Positions 1-15,000 are shown, numbered from the stretch's first letter. The stretch is DNA of 64,000 bases from Amyelois transitella (GCF_032362555.1 NC_083520.1:8680001-8744000); one strand, 5' to 3'. The notes: a model not told the origin generated them from the sequence alone. Numbers and translations: made by a program.

Positions 1-1020
1 TGTTAAGTTACAACAAAGTTAAACCATCGAAATAGGATATTTTGTGTCCCAATAAAATAACAAACGTCAAAAAATGCTTGTTCATGTGATTACAGCTCCA
101 TAACATCACATTGTCATAATATAATATAATTTCCACTAGCATAAAAGCGTTTTTATTTTATTTTAAGTTGTAAATGTTGGTCTTGCATGTCTCCTTATTT
201 TGCATATCCGTTTATATTTATTTATTTATTTTTGCTTGTATATTGGACCTTTAAAGATGCGGTTACACGGTTTTATTTGGTTGTTTAATTTATAGCTGTA
301 TTACCATAACCAAGCACCAACAAATTATGTAAACGATTTGCGCACAAAATCTTCATGTATGTTGATTGTTAAAAATATGATTATTACATTTACTTCGACG
401 AACGTTTAATTGTATCCAAGCTTCTACATTGAAATGATCACGCCACTTTCCCGGAGGGGCGGCAGAGAGAGACTCCCACCAAGATCCTCAAAATATTTAA
501 TTTTCATAAAAGTGACATTACAAAAAAGAGGTAATTAAGATTTTTGAGCCGTGGTTTATTTTTATCAATGAAATACTTCGTTGTAAATTTTAAAACAAGA
601 ACACTTTTTTTTATTACAAATGGTTTTGTTCTTTTATCTTCGTTTCCGCCACCACTAACCACTATGTTGTTTTGTGCCATATACTAACAGTTGGAGGTAA
701 GATTTCAATAGAATAAATATAATTATGCAATAATATCTATCTCTTTCGAAAATACTTCTTATCTCAACAACTTGATTTGGACATAAATACTATTCATTAT
801 ATTCATTATATTAAAATAAAGCTGTAAAATATTTTCACTATAGGGAACTATCATTAATTCAAACTTTAAGCTGCCAAGAATCGTTAGATTTGGTCACCAT
901 TTTTAAAAATAGGCGTTATATTTTTTAGTGTTGCTTATATTTACTGTATTATTTTTTGCTTTAAACATTTTGCACTTAGTCAACTAAACTATTTTTTGCT
1001 TATAACCATATATCACATTC
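1..1020. other. AT-rich non-coding DNA, no gene recognised
   Basis: No convincing coding potential on either strand. Around 430-475 there is a short GC-richer patch (ctttcccggaggggcggcag) that resembles the start of the second short repeat family seen better at 31480-31620. The rest is T-rich and could be intron or 3' UTR of a plus-strand gene. Confidence 0.5.
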
Positions 1021-1103
1021 GTGGTACCCAGATTTCGGTATTTTCAAATTAAAAAACTTAAATATAAGCAGTTGATCCGTCAGGCAGGCGTTTATAATTC
1101 CAG

Positions 1104-1234
1104 GTTCGCCGATGAACAAGCAAAAACTGGCCAATCAGATGCGGCGCGGGAAGGAGATGACCGTAGCGGAAACCTCGCTCACTCGAGTAAGAGACGCAAG
1201 TGGACACAGATATACTTATGTACAGAGTGTGGCG
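1104..1234 (+). CDS. Candidate exon of an unidentified plus-strand gene
   Basis: A GC-rich island in AT-rich DNA begins right after an acceptor-like ttccag. The frame with the highest third-position GC starts SPMNKQKLANQMRRGKEM and runs to TRVRDASGHRYTYVQSVA, ending at a TAG at 1232-1234. A donor-like CGA|GTAAGA at 1186/1187 would instead make this an 83-nt internal exon ending in phase 0 in that frame. A second open frame (ADEQAKTGQSDAAREGDD) runs through the same bases. I do not recognise the product in any reading. If real, it is a basic cytoplasmic tail or an alternative C-terminus of a gene that starts before the window. Which reading is used cannot be settled from sequence alone. Confidence 0.35.
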
Positions 1235-1281
1235 TAGGCGTTGTTTGGGCGATCCAATTTGTCAGTTCTATAATGTATTAA

Positions 1282-4200
1282 CTCGGTGGTATCATAGAAT
1301 TGTGAAGTTTATTTTTGTAATGCAAATGAAGTTTTGTTTATTTACATTTTATTATGAAGCAGAGTGAATCTCTTGCGAGATTGACAAAGTAACTATGTGT
1401 GCTCTGTTGTAAGTTTTATTTACTGTGACAATTATATTCATCTGGTAACACCAATTTAAACAATAAAGGTCTTTAACAGTAAAGATACGTTTGTATGTCT
1501 ATGCCGATAATAATTCGGCATATCATATAAATTAAAAGAATAAAACAAATTGGATCCTCTGAATAAACCAATTGTGTGCGCACCCCGTACCGAAATAGAA
1601 TGGGCATTAACAGTTTTTCATTCATCGAGTAAGAATTCGTTTCGTGTTTTAGTATCGGTATTTTTGATGTATCGTTCCGTCCGTTCTAGTTCGGTGGCAC
1701 ACTAGCGCCACACAATTAAAGTCTCACTCGAGAACCTGCAGCTCGATTTTATCGAATCGATTAAATCGAGTTCGATACGATCAGGTACAAAGCTTAGCAT
1801 CACATTTGTAATATTTGATGGGTTGCTTTTTCAGCTATACGTAAGCAACATCTTCGTCTTAAAACTTACTAATCAATCTGTGCTAGAAACATTTGTGGGT
1901 AACAAGAATGAAAAGAAATACTAATGCTTCAGTTGCAAAGATTTTGCATAAAATAGGTTAGTCTAGAAAAATATAGTAAAATCTCTTTGGGAGCGACCAA
2001 TATTAACGATTTATTTGATCGATCGGAATCGCTATCTGTGGTTTAAATACACTTGCACTTTGAAGTAGATTATGTGCTTATGTTTCTCACGCTTATTTTT
2101 TTATATAATATAATAAAGTTGATAATCTTTTAAAAATATATTAGATCACGGTGAAGAATTGTAGCTACTTTTTAGCAATAAAAAAGGGGTTTTTTTGAAG
2201 AAAATAGATAAAATACGTTAATTTTAATTGAAAATTTAATTTTGTGACATAATTCTGTTCTTGCTCACTGCATATTTTTCTACCACAGCTTTGATGGGAC
2301 GTCAAGCTAAGATTTCGATGCGCGCCGGTACGAAGAATCGAAATGATTATATAAACATGTGATGCAGGCTTTGTAGAGGGAAACGCCATGGCTGTGCGGG
2401 GAACCGGTTCTCTTCCCATTAATATGAGGCATTTATTGTATAACAATTTACAATATGTGACAATTCTAAGGTAAAGGTTCCGTTTTGGAAGTGTTTCGTC
2501 AGAAATGGGAAGCATTTAAACCTTTTTGAGCCGAACATTTGGCTTCGTTGCTTAAAAATCCACTTCCACCTATGGCACCTAGCGAGCTAAAAGTTAGAAA
2601 AATAGTATATTGTCTAGTTTACTTTTACTAGGTATAAAATCCAGTGAGATATTTATAAATGCTTACTTAATCTTTATATTTAAATCTCGTCACATATTGT
2701 AGGTTTAAGGATAAGGTTCTAACCAAATATTGGTATATGGGACTCCCTTTTTCAAAGTACGTATCGGTTGATAAACTTTTTTTATTCGCCTCACACTAAA
2801 ATTATATACACATTATTTTATTTGATGCCAATACGTGCTTGTTTTCTTCAAACACAAAATTATAATGTTATTCGCATGTATAATGGATGTTTAGATGTTT
2901 AATAACGATCATTCCTATTTCATTTCGAATTTAAATTTTATTTTTATTTATGTGTGATCGCAATGCGTGTAGTATGTAGTCACTGCCTTAGTTTTTTTTT
3001 TTTAGCGCACTTTTGTTTGTATTACTTTCAGTTACAAAGTACTTATATTACTCAACTGGTACTTAAACCCATCTCAAGATCGAATAGAAGGCGTGACATT
3101 TAATTGTAATTTTGATTTTATTTTTTCATATATAACGCTATTATATATAGCAGTATAGCATATTTTTCTATATTGATCAATGTAGTGGTTGCCACACCGC
3201 TGATTGTGAAGTTTTTTTTTATAAAAATATTAAAGGATAGTTATTTATTTTGTGCGAATGTTAGTTTAAGACTACATATTTTTTAAACTTTCTGTTGTTG
3301 TAAATGAAATGTCGCGACATCGACTTGTATACATTGTTTTTTTTTTGTGGGTAGTTGATCTTGTCAATTAACTTTATTCGCATCTGGCAATCCTAAGTGT
3401 CAATTAAAAAAATGTTGCCATACTCTATTTTCAAATGATCGATTTGTAAGTTACAGAATGAAAATCTCTATCTCATAGTGTGAAATCAGTATTTGAAACT
3501 TATTAAATTATTTTGGGTAGTAGTAAATTACTTTTATTTATTTCGGATAGTAAATCTATTTATGTTGTTGATAATAAAATTTATGGCCTTTGTAAGTGTC
3601 CCTTACTTTTTATCTCCGCTTATAAAATGATCACGCAATCGTTGGCATTATAAAATCACTAATTTATTATTTTTTTTATAAGAATAGTGCAATTTTTTTT
3701 GTGGTCACATAATTTTTATTTTTAAAACACTCCATTCGTTTTTGCTTTCAAATGAGAATTAAATGTATATAGTCGATATCATGACCCAGATGTACCGCCA
3801 TGCACACTATTATAGTATACACTAGTATACCTGAGTATTGACTAACTGAATGGGTGATAGAGCCTAGGACTAACCGGTGTAAGTGGCAGTCGGTGAAGGT
3901 TTAGCTCAAACTAGCAAGGAATCCTAAATTCAAGCGGCCATCTGCTTTCAGGTACGTTAGCCACGCGGAAATTAAGAACAAATTAAATTAATTATTTTTT
4001 TCGAATAAACTTATTTTGTTTAATGTAATTTAATATCTAACTGTATTATTCGTTTGTGATTTCTCAAAGAGATTTTTTTTTATTTTATGTTAAAACGCCC
4101 TCTATGTTCCTATTAATGTTTTAATAGATTGCAATTGTACTGTACTTAGTTATTTTTCAGTTTCGCATGTAATACACAGTTTATAATTTGTATCACAAAC

Positions 4201-6904
4201 TGGAATCTCTTACTTAAAGTTAGTACTTAATTTAGAGGGAAATAGATTTTCTACATCCAAAGGTAAAGGCTTAAGTGTGTCATAATGTAACACGATGCAT
4301 TAGAAATAAATTATGTTTTTTTATTTAGTTGGTTTTATTTTTAGCTTAGTGCACCTTGCATGTCGAGACACCATTTTATTTGCCTTTTTAAGTTGGCATG
4401 AGTGAAATATAATCGTTTTTAATGTCGTTTTACGAAAAGCTTCGTAAGTTTTATCTCACTATGTGTCATGTATACATATGCAGTGTTGCTATACCCCGTC
4501 GAAAGTGTTATAGACGAGAATATTGCCGAATTATAAAAAAGAGAGCGCTCTGCAATTGTTTCTTTTTATAACGCACTCAAACACAGCATGTGTGATGATA
4601 TAGAAAAGATATTTGCAAAATTTGCATAATTTTTGCATTCCTCTAAGACCATTACTGTTTGGGAATGAAAGAAATAAAACTTGGCTATATATGTGCAGAT
4701 TATTTAACTAGGCTCTAGCTGAGTGCTTTGAAGGAAATAGAATTCATAGGAGCTGACTGACTAGAATTGAAATTAAATATTCATTAAATGCCTCTTCTCC
4801 AATATTAATCTAAGTAAAACTACCAGACTTGGTCCGACGTTCAAGCCGTGATAGTATGTTTTAAACAAATTATATTTCGATCTTGTCTTAAAGCAGAAAA
4901 AAACTATGGATTTGGTCAGGAAATTTCGTTTGTTTGCCAAAAATTAAGTACTATTATATAGCATTGCTGCTGTCATGTAGAATATTAGTATTATTATAAG
5001 AATTGTGACATTGGCAAAGTATGGCCAATTTATTCGTAGAAAAAGATTTGCTTGTTTGGCTATAATTTAAATGTCAAGGTTAAATAAAACTATTACAACA
5101 TATAGTATTTATTATCAGTTAAATTAAGATTATAATTCCGCTAATAAAATGTTTGTATTTTATAATATTTTTTTTTATTATTATTATAAATTAATAATAA
5201 TAAAAATAGTGATGCTTAGCTTAAAACAATAACGGAACGAGACACTTGTATAAAAATATGCTTGAATCGCACTAGTTGGCGAAATATCACTGGAATTGCA
5301 TGCTTAGTTTGTGTTAATTATGTATTAAAAGAAGCAAAATAGAAAATTGCATTCTATCTAAATTAACTTAACAAACATTAGGTTAAATTAACACCTTATA
5401 TGCCAATTTTCTATTTTGTAATAAAAAAATACCATGTCATCCATTATCATCAAAAAAAAGGTCCAATGTACAACTAGAGACATCCACCGAAATACTAATG
5501 TTTAAATTTTTTCCACTTGCAAATGAAAGGAGCTTCTGAGTCCAACCCAAGCGAACGTAAGGAAAATTTGTTTAATAGTAAAATCAAATCACAAATAGTT
5601 ACAAAAATTGTGAAGTTTCCAACACGATATTTCACAAAAAAGTAGTGCACGAAAATTTATTGAATTTTGATATATTCCTGAAGGTTATACCAAAATTATG
5701 TCAAGTGCACTAGTAATTTTACATATTGAAAATAATTCACAGCCGTTGTTCACTTTCAGTATCTGTAGTTAATATGAGTACACTAGTATTTATAACTTTG
5801 TGTTATCTGTGATATCAATGGCACTTACTGGAATTTGTTAAGTACCTATTATTCTAGGGCTGTGTCATATGCATCTAAATTTGAATTGAAAATTGTTTAC
5901 TTCATTAAATGATTAAAATTCCTTTTTTTTTTCTTAGGCCCCCTCTAAATCGGAGAGTCATTATAATTATAGTAACGATTATAGTATTTTAATCCAGTTA
6001 GGCAAATGCTTTTAAACGGTAAGAAATTGAGAAAAGCGTTGCATTTTGGAACGATATTTACAATTTGAATACTTTTCTCATTCGAAATCATAATAAAAAT
6101 TATTATTAAATCATATAAGAATAGTTACACACCTTAAAAGTAATCTCATTATATCAAACTTATCAGATGCTTCACACCTCTATAATTTCCGTTTAATATC
6201 TAAAGTCTCATAATTATAATTGTAAATCCATAATATCAGATTCCAGAAACTATTCACGGAAACGAGAATCTATTTTAAATATTGATAAATAATTTTTATG
6301 TGAATTCATTCATAGTTTTTACATATATTATTTGTGAAAATGAAACATTTATAGCTTTTCATTGAATGCCATAATAAAATATTCACTTCACAGCTTAACT
6401 GTGGTAATCGTATGTAAAAAAAATACTTACCTATCTCAAATTATTGCATCTGTTATTATCGTAAATTTATTTGGATAGAAATCATTCATCATATTTATTA
6501 AACGTGCACTCTTGTAGTTTATAATATCACTACGCATGCCGATGTAAAAGCATTTTTTTACAATTATCGATGTTTATTAAATTATAATATATACAATTCC
6601 ATAGTTGTAGCATACATTAACTAATTTTGATTTTCTACACAGGTATTCAATAAAGTACGTTAAAATTGCTAGAAACAAGCAAATTTCAACTGGATTAATA
6701 ATGATTTGAATTTGTTGCTGAAATTATAATTCTTTTATTATACTAACTAAAAAATCAGTAGACAGCATTGTAAAATAACTGCAAAATAGGTCTTTCTATC
6801 ATTATTATGTTTGCTTTGAGTGTTATTGGTCGTCCATCTTCCAAATTACATTTCTTTTCTCAAATGTTCTTATGAACATTTTATAAGCATCCTCTTTTAT
6901 CTAG
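1282..6904. other. AT-rich intron or UTR-like DNA
   Basis: A long stretch with poly-T and poly-A runs and no recognised gene or repeat copy. Two weak exon-like signals occur. At about 2287 a tttttctaccacag acceptor is followed by some 39 GC-rich bases and a GTACGA. At about 3950 a CTTTCAG|GTACGT donor-like site follows non-coding sequence. Neither has enough open frame to call. A diffuse TCGA-rich palindromic patch (ctcgatttt...aaatcgag) lies at about 1742-1772. Confidence 0.4.
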
Positions 6905-6980
6905 GCATAACCCGTCGTCGGGGACGTTGGCGAGTGCTCACGCGACGGGGTCCTACCTACGGCAGTCTAGACACGACTGA
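6905..6980 (+). CDS. Candidate terminal exon, unidentified gene
   Basis: A GC-rich island follows an acceptor-like cttttatctag. Read with one base carried from a preceding codon, it encodes HNPSSGTLASAHATGSYLRQ then SRHD and stops at TGA 6978-6980. Third positions in that frame are mostly G or C, which is typical of a real exon here. A second frame stays open to 7032 (ending SGTVNGLTDEM). The sequence downstream is T-rich and 3'-UTR-like. The frame does not join in phase with the preferred reading of the island at 1104, so the two could be alternative C-terminal exons. I do not recognise the family. Confidence 0.35.
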
Positions 6981-7032
6981 ACCCAGGGCCTCAGGGAGCG
7001 GCACAGTCAACGGCCTCACCGATGAAATGTGA

Positions 7033-10000
7033 GAAGTGACGCGCAATTTTCAAATTAGGAATCCATTTTTTGATATTTTTTTTATAATTTTAACCGTTAC
7101 CTAATCGCGCAGAAGCAGAATACGTTAACGCGCACAAATCAACCAATCAGATTGCGTTCGTAAGGAAAGGAGCTTTGTGAATGGTTGATTAAAAGCAACT
7201 CCGCTTGTGTGGGATTTCTTTCAGGTTTCAGTGCCATTGTTTGTAAGTTAGAATGCGAATGATAATTATGGGCCTTCTCTTCGAATTTCGCTCATACTGA
7301 TACTAAAGTAACTAAGATGTAGCTCCACATTTTTATCCTCGTTTTAATTGGCGAAGTTATACATTTGATTGTAGAAAATATGTCAAAATGGTGTTCCTAG
7401 TTTGATGTTGGCAAAGAACTAAGATTTACAATTATGGACGCGTATTCAGTGCTTATAAAGGATATTATCGGTAAGTGTAACAAGTGTGGCTTATTGTAAA
7501 TCTTAGATGTCTAGTGATGTTGGCGGCATTATCATAACCCCACGCGGGTGAGAGGGAGACAAGAGAGCTTTTATTATTAGGTAATTTTAAGTATCGGCGA
7601 CTAAAGTCCTGATCTATCGATTAAATCTTATATTATAGTTGCAAATCGAAATTAATTCATAAGTAGTATTGATTTCAGCCTCGTTGTACGCATTGTTTAT
7701 TGCTGGACAACCTATATTATTTTCTCGTAAAGGTGGCAGCACTTTTTTGGCCCTGAGTTCGGATTAAAAAAAATTATTCCACAAGAAATTTATATAACCT
7801 TAAATAATTATACATTTTTCTAGTTAATATAATTTTGTTATGTGTGTACTGTTCAAGATAAAAATACTCGAAATGAAATTGAACAGTTTGCACACGGATT
7901 ATACTTAAATAAATATTTACCATTTTTATATTAAGAGTATCTATTGAAAGGAAAATAAGGTAACACATTCAATATAAAGCGTCCATGAACGAAACCTTGA
8001 GATGGGATCCAGGGACTATATTGTATACCTAAATAAATATAACAAAATATGATATACTATGTTAGAAGTGAAAGCCCCAAACGAAGAATTGTCAGTTTTA
8101 TGGGAAATGATAAGGACAAGACTAATGATCAAGTCATATCAATTAGCTATAAATAACGGTGAGATCTCCTATTTATCGAAGTATTTTCACTCTTGCTTCT
8201 GAGGTTAAAATGAACGAAAACTTTTATAGAAAAATCTTAGTCATATTGATATTATGTGCAACAGTGTCTCCCTCTTTGAATGTATTTTGGATATGAATGT
8301 GGAAAAAAATTATTCTTCCGTTACCCGAATTTTTTTAATTTTGGTGATGACGATATGTCATGATCTCTTTGTACTTTAACTTTAAGATTAGAAATAGTAA
8401 TGCAAACTAATAAATTTGTGCTATAAGTATGTATAATCGACTGATAAAAGAAACTATCCAGTTAAAACTGTGATTGGCACCTAATCTATTTTTTCAAAAA
8501 GAGATATTTGTCAGAATATTTCTATTAAAATTGACTCGTTTGGTTATATGTTTAAGAGATATCAGTTATATCACATTAAAAATGTTTATCTTACTAACTG
8601 TCTCTTACGCAGTGTTACAAAACGACTTCCGCAAATAATTACTATCGTTTAAGTAAAGCTTTTATTAAGCTATTAAAATACCAAAAAAATTATAACGGAC
8701 CACGTGTGAATTATCAGTGAAGTACCTAGTTAATTATTCAACTTGTGAAAAAAAAATTCTGTTTAGCTTTAGTAGACCTAGAAAATGTCTTATTTTATCT
8801 TTGAATAATATTCTTAATACAAATTGTAAAATTAGCTTTGCAAATGAGTTTTTTGTGATTATCTTATGATTTGTCCATTATATTGATATTATTAGATTAG
8901 AAAAATCTTCAGTTGTGTTAATTTAAGTATTTTACGATAATTATAAACATTTTTGTGTAAATATTTACGTATAAAATGATGTTTTTTCAAATTTGTCAAT
9001 GGCTTCAAATGAATTTTAACGTCACTAGAAACCTACTTCATAATTTAAAATAATCCAGTCAACTGTAGTCCTATAGGATTCTGGCTGCTGACCCTAAAAA
9101 TTTATAAACTGTGTCATATTTTAAAAAATACCGCTTTATCCGTTAACGGTTCCTGATGAAAGTAGGCAAATAAAGTCTACCAATGTTACTGAATCTGAGA
9201 GACAAGTTCTGAGACAACATTTCAATTAGAACAAACTTCAAAAAAAACGACTGTACTAATTTAATTAACGATTGTGGAAAAAGATATGCGGCTTCAATTC
9301 TGAAGTTAGTATTTATTCAGTGCTGCCAGTAATACCGGAGATTAACTATTTAATTTAAATTTGTTATTATTCAGGTCAGAAACTTGTTTATTGGGAAATG
9401 ATAAAATTTCAGTCTGTTGCTATTATATTCATTTAGTTTATTATAGTAAATATCGTTATTAAATTAAAATATTCTTCGTTCTTATTATTTTAAGGTTTAC
9501 ATATCTTTTATTATAAATTGGTAGCTTCGTTAAATATCTAATAGTATCGACACTATTCTCGTTTATTATGATTTGTTTGTAAAACTTAACGTTATAGTCC
9601 CATATTTATCGTTAGAATTATAGCATTTTTTTTTGCGTGTGCCTTCTAAAGTCAATTTGAAGATAATCTAGGTAATAATAGTTTTTCATTGGCCTCTGAA
9701 ATTAGTGATAAATACAATAAAAATGCATTGCTCTAAAACACACATTGTGAGAGAAAACATAATAGAGGATTCAGGCAAAGAATATGTTAGCATGATCCAA
9801 GTTGGGTTTGGGTACTTCTATTAACATGGTCACGCAAGTCAGACGAGAGTCACTTCGTGTGTTTACCTGATTTGCCCAATCCCAGGTCGTGGTCATATCG
9901 GAACCCCGGGCTCCTTCCCAGGGCGTTTCAGTTAACACTTTTTGTAAAAATCTTAATGACATATATCATTTTAATTTCATTTTCTTCACTTTAACACCCA

Positions 10001-12074
10001 TCATAGCATCGGACTTCGTGTGACTTATGGGAATCAAATAATATTTTCTTGCAAATTATTTATATGTATCACTATTGAAATTTCTGGATTGGAACTGTTA
10101 ATCCTGAGGATAGTATGCAAGAAAATTTTGAGAGTCTTTTTATATAACCATTTATCAAACTTATCACTATAACGGATAAGTATTAGTTTTGGTAATTATA
10201 TATAATTATATATAGTTAATATATCTATATAAATATGTATGTAGTTGATTTTGCTTATAGTATTAATAAAATGGCTGTGTTGATACACGTAGGTTTTCAT
10301 CCTAGAGTAACTACATAAAAATCGCTGGAAAAGATCTCTTGTGGGAATAGAGTTTTTAAAGAGTTATTCTCGATCTTCGATAAGGCATGTCTCATCTTCC
10401 CTTTCGCTTTAACTCCGAGGTTGAACAAGAAGTTAGAAAAAGAGAGAAAATAGGACTTACGCCGTCGAACTCAACTGAAATGTTCTAAATTGATCCCGTG
10501 AATTTTTTGACTCTTGACAGTGTATATAACAAAATTTTATTTTATCATGGTAATCTTCTGAAAATTCCAGTTTTTTGATTGCTGCTTGTTTGTTATATGT
10601 ATGTTATATTTACTATATAATAATTATTGCTCATATTCCATACTTACTTTTTATTTTCAATAATATACAGGCACTTTGACATTGAGGTTTTTTTTAGGAA
10701 AGTAGGCTTAGCTTCTTGGTTTCCGTAAATTTTATTCATTATGAAATTTTATTTATTCATTCAATTTTGTAATATTATTTAAAACAGGTGTTACAATTAT
10801 ACCTCCCCAAAGTTCTATTTTTCGACATGTTTTGTAAATTTTTACAATTGTACCAATGACAGCAAGTAAAATTTCGAAGGTAGGCTCGAGAAATAGTATT
10901 GAAATTTGCTTTGATTTGACATGTAAGTAGGTATAATTTATATATGTATCCGTTTATGTCAAAAATTGCTATTGTACATACCGTTTTCTTCAGATATATA
11001 ATTGTATATGATATGATATCCAAATATTATATAATAAAAATATTGAGTGTTAATAAATTCTGTGTAATAGCGTTTATAATAAAGTAACAAAAAATATCGG
11101 AATTTATTATTCGCATATACCTATAAAATAAAACTCAAAGTAATTTGTTTATTCTTTTATTGTAATCGTAATAATTTTGATGTCTTCGTTAACAAGAATA
11201 TTTACAAATAATAATATTTAAGCTTGACTAGATTCATTTTGTAATATTGAGCACAACAGACAACATTGCCCATACATTCCCCACAAAGTCTTCTAATAGT
11301 TACTGCCTTTGTACACAAATAGCATATCGTTAAACTTATCGGCTTGTTTCGTTCGTCTATGTCATAATTATAATGATACCATAATAATCATTAATCAAAA
11401 CCATAAGTGGGAACTAACATTCCAAAAATCACACAACAGTTACAATTAAGTAAAAATAATCCGTCTTAACAATATCACGAATAAATATAACATGGGTAAC
11501 AATAAAAAATTAAATGTTAGGAAAGAATAATGCCATGTAACAATATAACTAGCATCGTACTTAAGAATAAACTATTTTAAGTATTTTGTTATTTTTAAAT
11601 AATTTACGTAATCGGGAACGCATCTTTCGCGCGCGATTGTTGTGTTGTTATTTTGGTGCGGTATCGATGCGGTGGTTCTATTTTTGGCGCGATATTTCGG
11701 GTCGTAAAGATAATATTGTAAATATAGAGAGTATAGCTTCCCGTGACGTAGGTAGTCGGTGTTATGTACACAGATATAGCAGATTTCCCGCGTTTTAACC
11801 TTCATTGCCTAACAATGTATTTTAAAAGAAATTTGCCTTGAAACTTGTAGCTGTTCTCATTTCAATTAGGGGATATAATTTCAATATTAGGCCTTTAAAG
11901 TATGTCTTTTAGAAAATAATAGTAGACACACTTTCTATAATAAAATTATGCCTCGTAAGGCTTTCTTTACACCATTAAAATGAAGGTTATCAAATCGCAT
12001 TTACGAATATAAAGTTTCATTTTAGTAATGTAAAGTGGGTGTGTCATTCATGTGCTTAAGAAATAGAGGTTTTA
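7033..12074. other. AT-rich intergenic or UTR DNA
   Basis: No supported gene. 7100-7250 is GC-richer and contains a CCAAT motif (aatcaaccaatcag). 9770-9960 is a second GC-richer patch without an open host-like frame, possibly an old transposon relic. 10185-10240 is an alternating AT tract. Near 11150-11160 two TTTATT motifs (AATAAA on the minus strand) are possible but unproven poly(A) signals for the minus-strand calcium-binding gene upstream. Confidence 0.4.
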
Positions 12075-15000
12075 TTATATTTCTAAGGGCCCAAACAGGT
12101 GCTTAGCTTGGCAGTCGTCGTTGACGTCCCCCAGGAACTGAGCAAATAACTCCTGGTATCGCGATAGTGTGATGCCCCCTTTCCTCCTGTCGTCATCCTG
12201 GAAATAAAATGTAAATAAGTATGGTAAACAACAGGTAAGGTAATTAGTTAGATTAGTAACCAACGTCGATTATGTCGTTCATGAGTTTTCTTCGTTTGTT
12301 ACAGTAGCGCCATCTCTAGAACTACCTGCACATAATATCGGGTTTATTATATTTAGACGTGAAGAAACGAACACATTTTTGTATTGTGAAGTTTTAATAC
12401 GTACCTTCTTTTAAAATTGCTAACATATAAAGAAATTTAATAAAAGGATGACGAGTCAATTAAAGCGTTCATTTGGATGAATGCCAATGGCGAAAGCTCT
12501 TTATTAGTTTTATTGCATAACTTTTTCTTTAATGTTTCACGTAACACATAGTATAAAAACTCGTCCCGTGTGTTTATTATTGTCGTTATACTTAGTAAAG
12601 TTTCTTATACGGAAAAAAATAGTTTAGAAACGGAATTGCTAGTTGGATCAGTTACTCATCAAATAAAACAGATTAATAACCTAGTCTTTAGAAATATTGA
12701 TGACAATAGGTTACAATTTTTGACAAGCAAAGACATTGAATAACTCTATAGTTAATTATTTATGTTTACGATGTAAAATTTAATAGTCAAAGCAAACAAA
12801 TAAAAACGCTGTTGGCTTGTCAAAGCGTTTTTTTTTTCAGTATCTACCACGAAGCGAATAACAGAAAGTCGCGCTACATGACCGGCGTTCTATGCTCTGT
12901 ATGCAAATATAGGTTTTCTTGTAATATACCTGTCAAGATTTATTTAATAACCGGAAAATAACGTTCTGTGGATTTCTCAAGCAGACATCAATTGGCGCCC
13001 AGTAATCGTTACGATGAGAGAAACATATATAATATTCCTTACTATCTACCAGAAACTGGGCTCGTTTTTCCATTACTACAGAATTATAAATAGGCCATCA
13101 CCTCATAAATTTTCTAAGTAAAATTTGACTAATCGTCGGCTTTTCTACAAAAATTCTTCAATTCCAATATATCTATGGACGATGGCTAATCTAAATGCAT
13201 AATAAAATCCTAAAATAAACCATATCTCTTCATAAGTAACATGACGTGTTTCATAAAGGCATGATGGAATAAATCCATGGAAATTATATGTTCTCGCCAA
13301 ACTTTGCGGCAGTGCCTAAATTGAACCCTTTCACAGCTGTTTTCAGTCAGAAAATTAACTAATACAGGCTAATACAAATCGTCATTGACATCAATCTCTA
13401 TCGAAGCTGTTGCCAACACGTCATTTCGTGGGCTAAGGCAAACACATTCATAGCTGTAGAAATAGCTGACTAGGTAGAGAGATCTACGAGTATTAAGATC
13501 TTTAATTTTAAACGTGTATAAAAGCGATATTGATGATTGTAGGTAGACAAATCATTAAGATTTAGCACAAGCTCAACGATGAGCGTACTAAAAAAATTAT
13601 CGATAATTACAACTTTATTTTAGGATCCACTCAGGAGGACTCAAGTAAATGAGTTACATGACATTCATCTTTTAACCGGGGATTGTCTCCAAGACACTTT
13701 ATAACCCAGAGGCAAGATAATGTTTAAGGGCAGCAGAAAAACCTTAGAACACTAAATTTACTATATAGTAATATACTATGCTAGAAAACTTATATAAAAT
13801 AAGTAATTTTTGGGGAAAGTTATTTACGAAGTACATTCTTTATATGGATCAGTATATTTTGACATTCGGGTCTAACCACCCGAAACCTATTATAGGATCA
13901 ACTTTGAAAATTAGACAAAGTAAACTGTAAACAATAATCTTGGATACACACGAATGATTGTTCGAATTCCTGATAGAAATTGCTGTAAATACTCACATTT
14001 AACAAAGTGTTAAAAGCGTCGTCGATGACCTTAATGTCTTCAAGCACCATCCTCTGCACACAGTCGTATCTGTACTCCTCTATGCCGATCACTCCATCAG
14101 CATTAATGTCAATCATTCTAAAGTTGGACTCGATGAACGCTTTCATAGCTTGTGGAAAATCATCGTACTTCTTCCCCACACAACTATTTTTAACAGCTTG
14201 TTTGAATTCCTCAACTGTTATCATCCCATCCTGAAATTTAACTAATTCTTGTTATAAGCAGTTAATTGTTTGATAATAAATTTAATAGCATCGCTTGGTT
14301 ATAGCGTGTGTGCATAGCGCAGTGTAAATTGTACCTAAGTATTGGTGCTTCGTGCGGTGTTATGTGTTATCTGGAAAATAAGTAAACCAATTCAGTTTTT
14401 GAAGAAATTTTGTCTAAAACATCGATTACAACATCAACATGCTTAGAAAATATCGCGCCTATACGTAGACGTTTAGATTAAAGGGTCCACAGATAGCCAC
14501 ATCTTGTTGAGAAGTTGTTTTCGTTAAAAATTATAGAGTCTAAAGGAAAAAATGTCACTCACACACCCAGCTATAAAATAAAATACTTTAATCTATAAAT
14601 GGGACATATTTTTATGTGAAAAAATATTGATATCCCGTAAGATTTAGAAATATCAAAAATATTTGGTTTCACACGTGTGATCTGCAGGAAATATTACTCG
14701 TACATAATTACATGAAAGTTATATATTAAAACGTCTGCTAGATAGTGTAGGACGATTTATAACTCGTTAGTAGACGGCTAAAATGATAAATGAACACCCC
14801 ACTCTGATTAAGTGGCTATTTGCTGCCTAATAACTCCCCGTGGGTCTCGGTACTCTTCACAATATTAACAGTGTAGAATAAACTATAGGCATCTTACGAG
14901 TATAAGCATGTTCTACGGAAGAATAGAAAATTATCGTTTGAAAGGCCCCATGCTGTAACCTTAATGATACTGCAAAATTTTCCTAGGCGCATGCACTATG

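Noticed and set aside
9771..9962. 63-codon minus-strand frame in a GC-richer patch
   Set aside because: No splice signals in the right places and no recognisable motif; more likely an old repeat relic.
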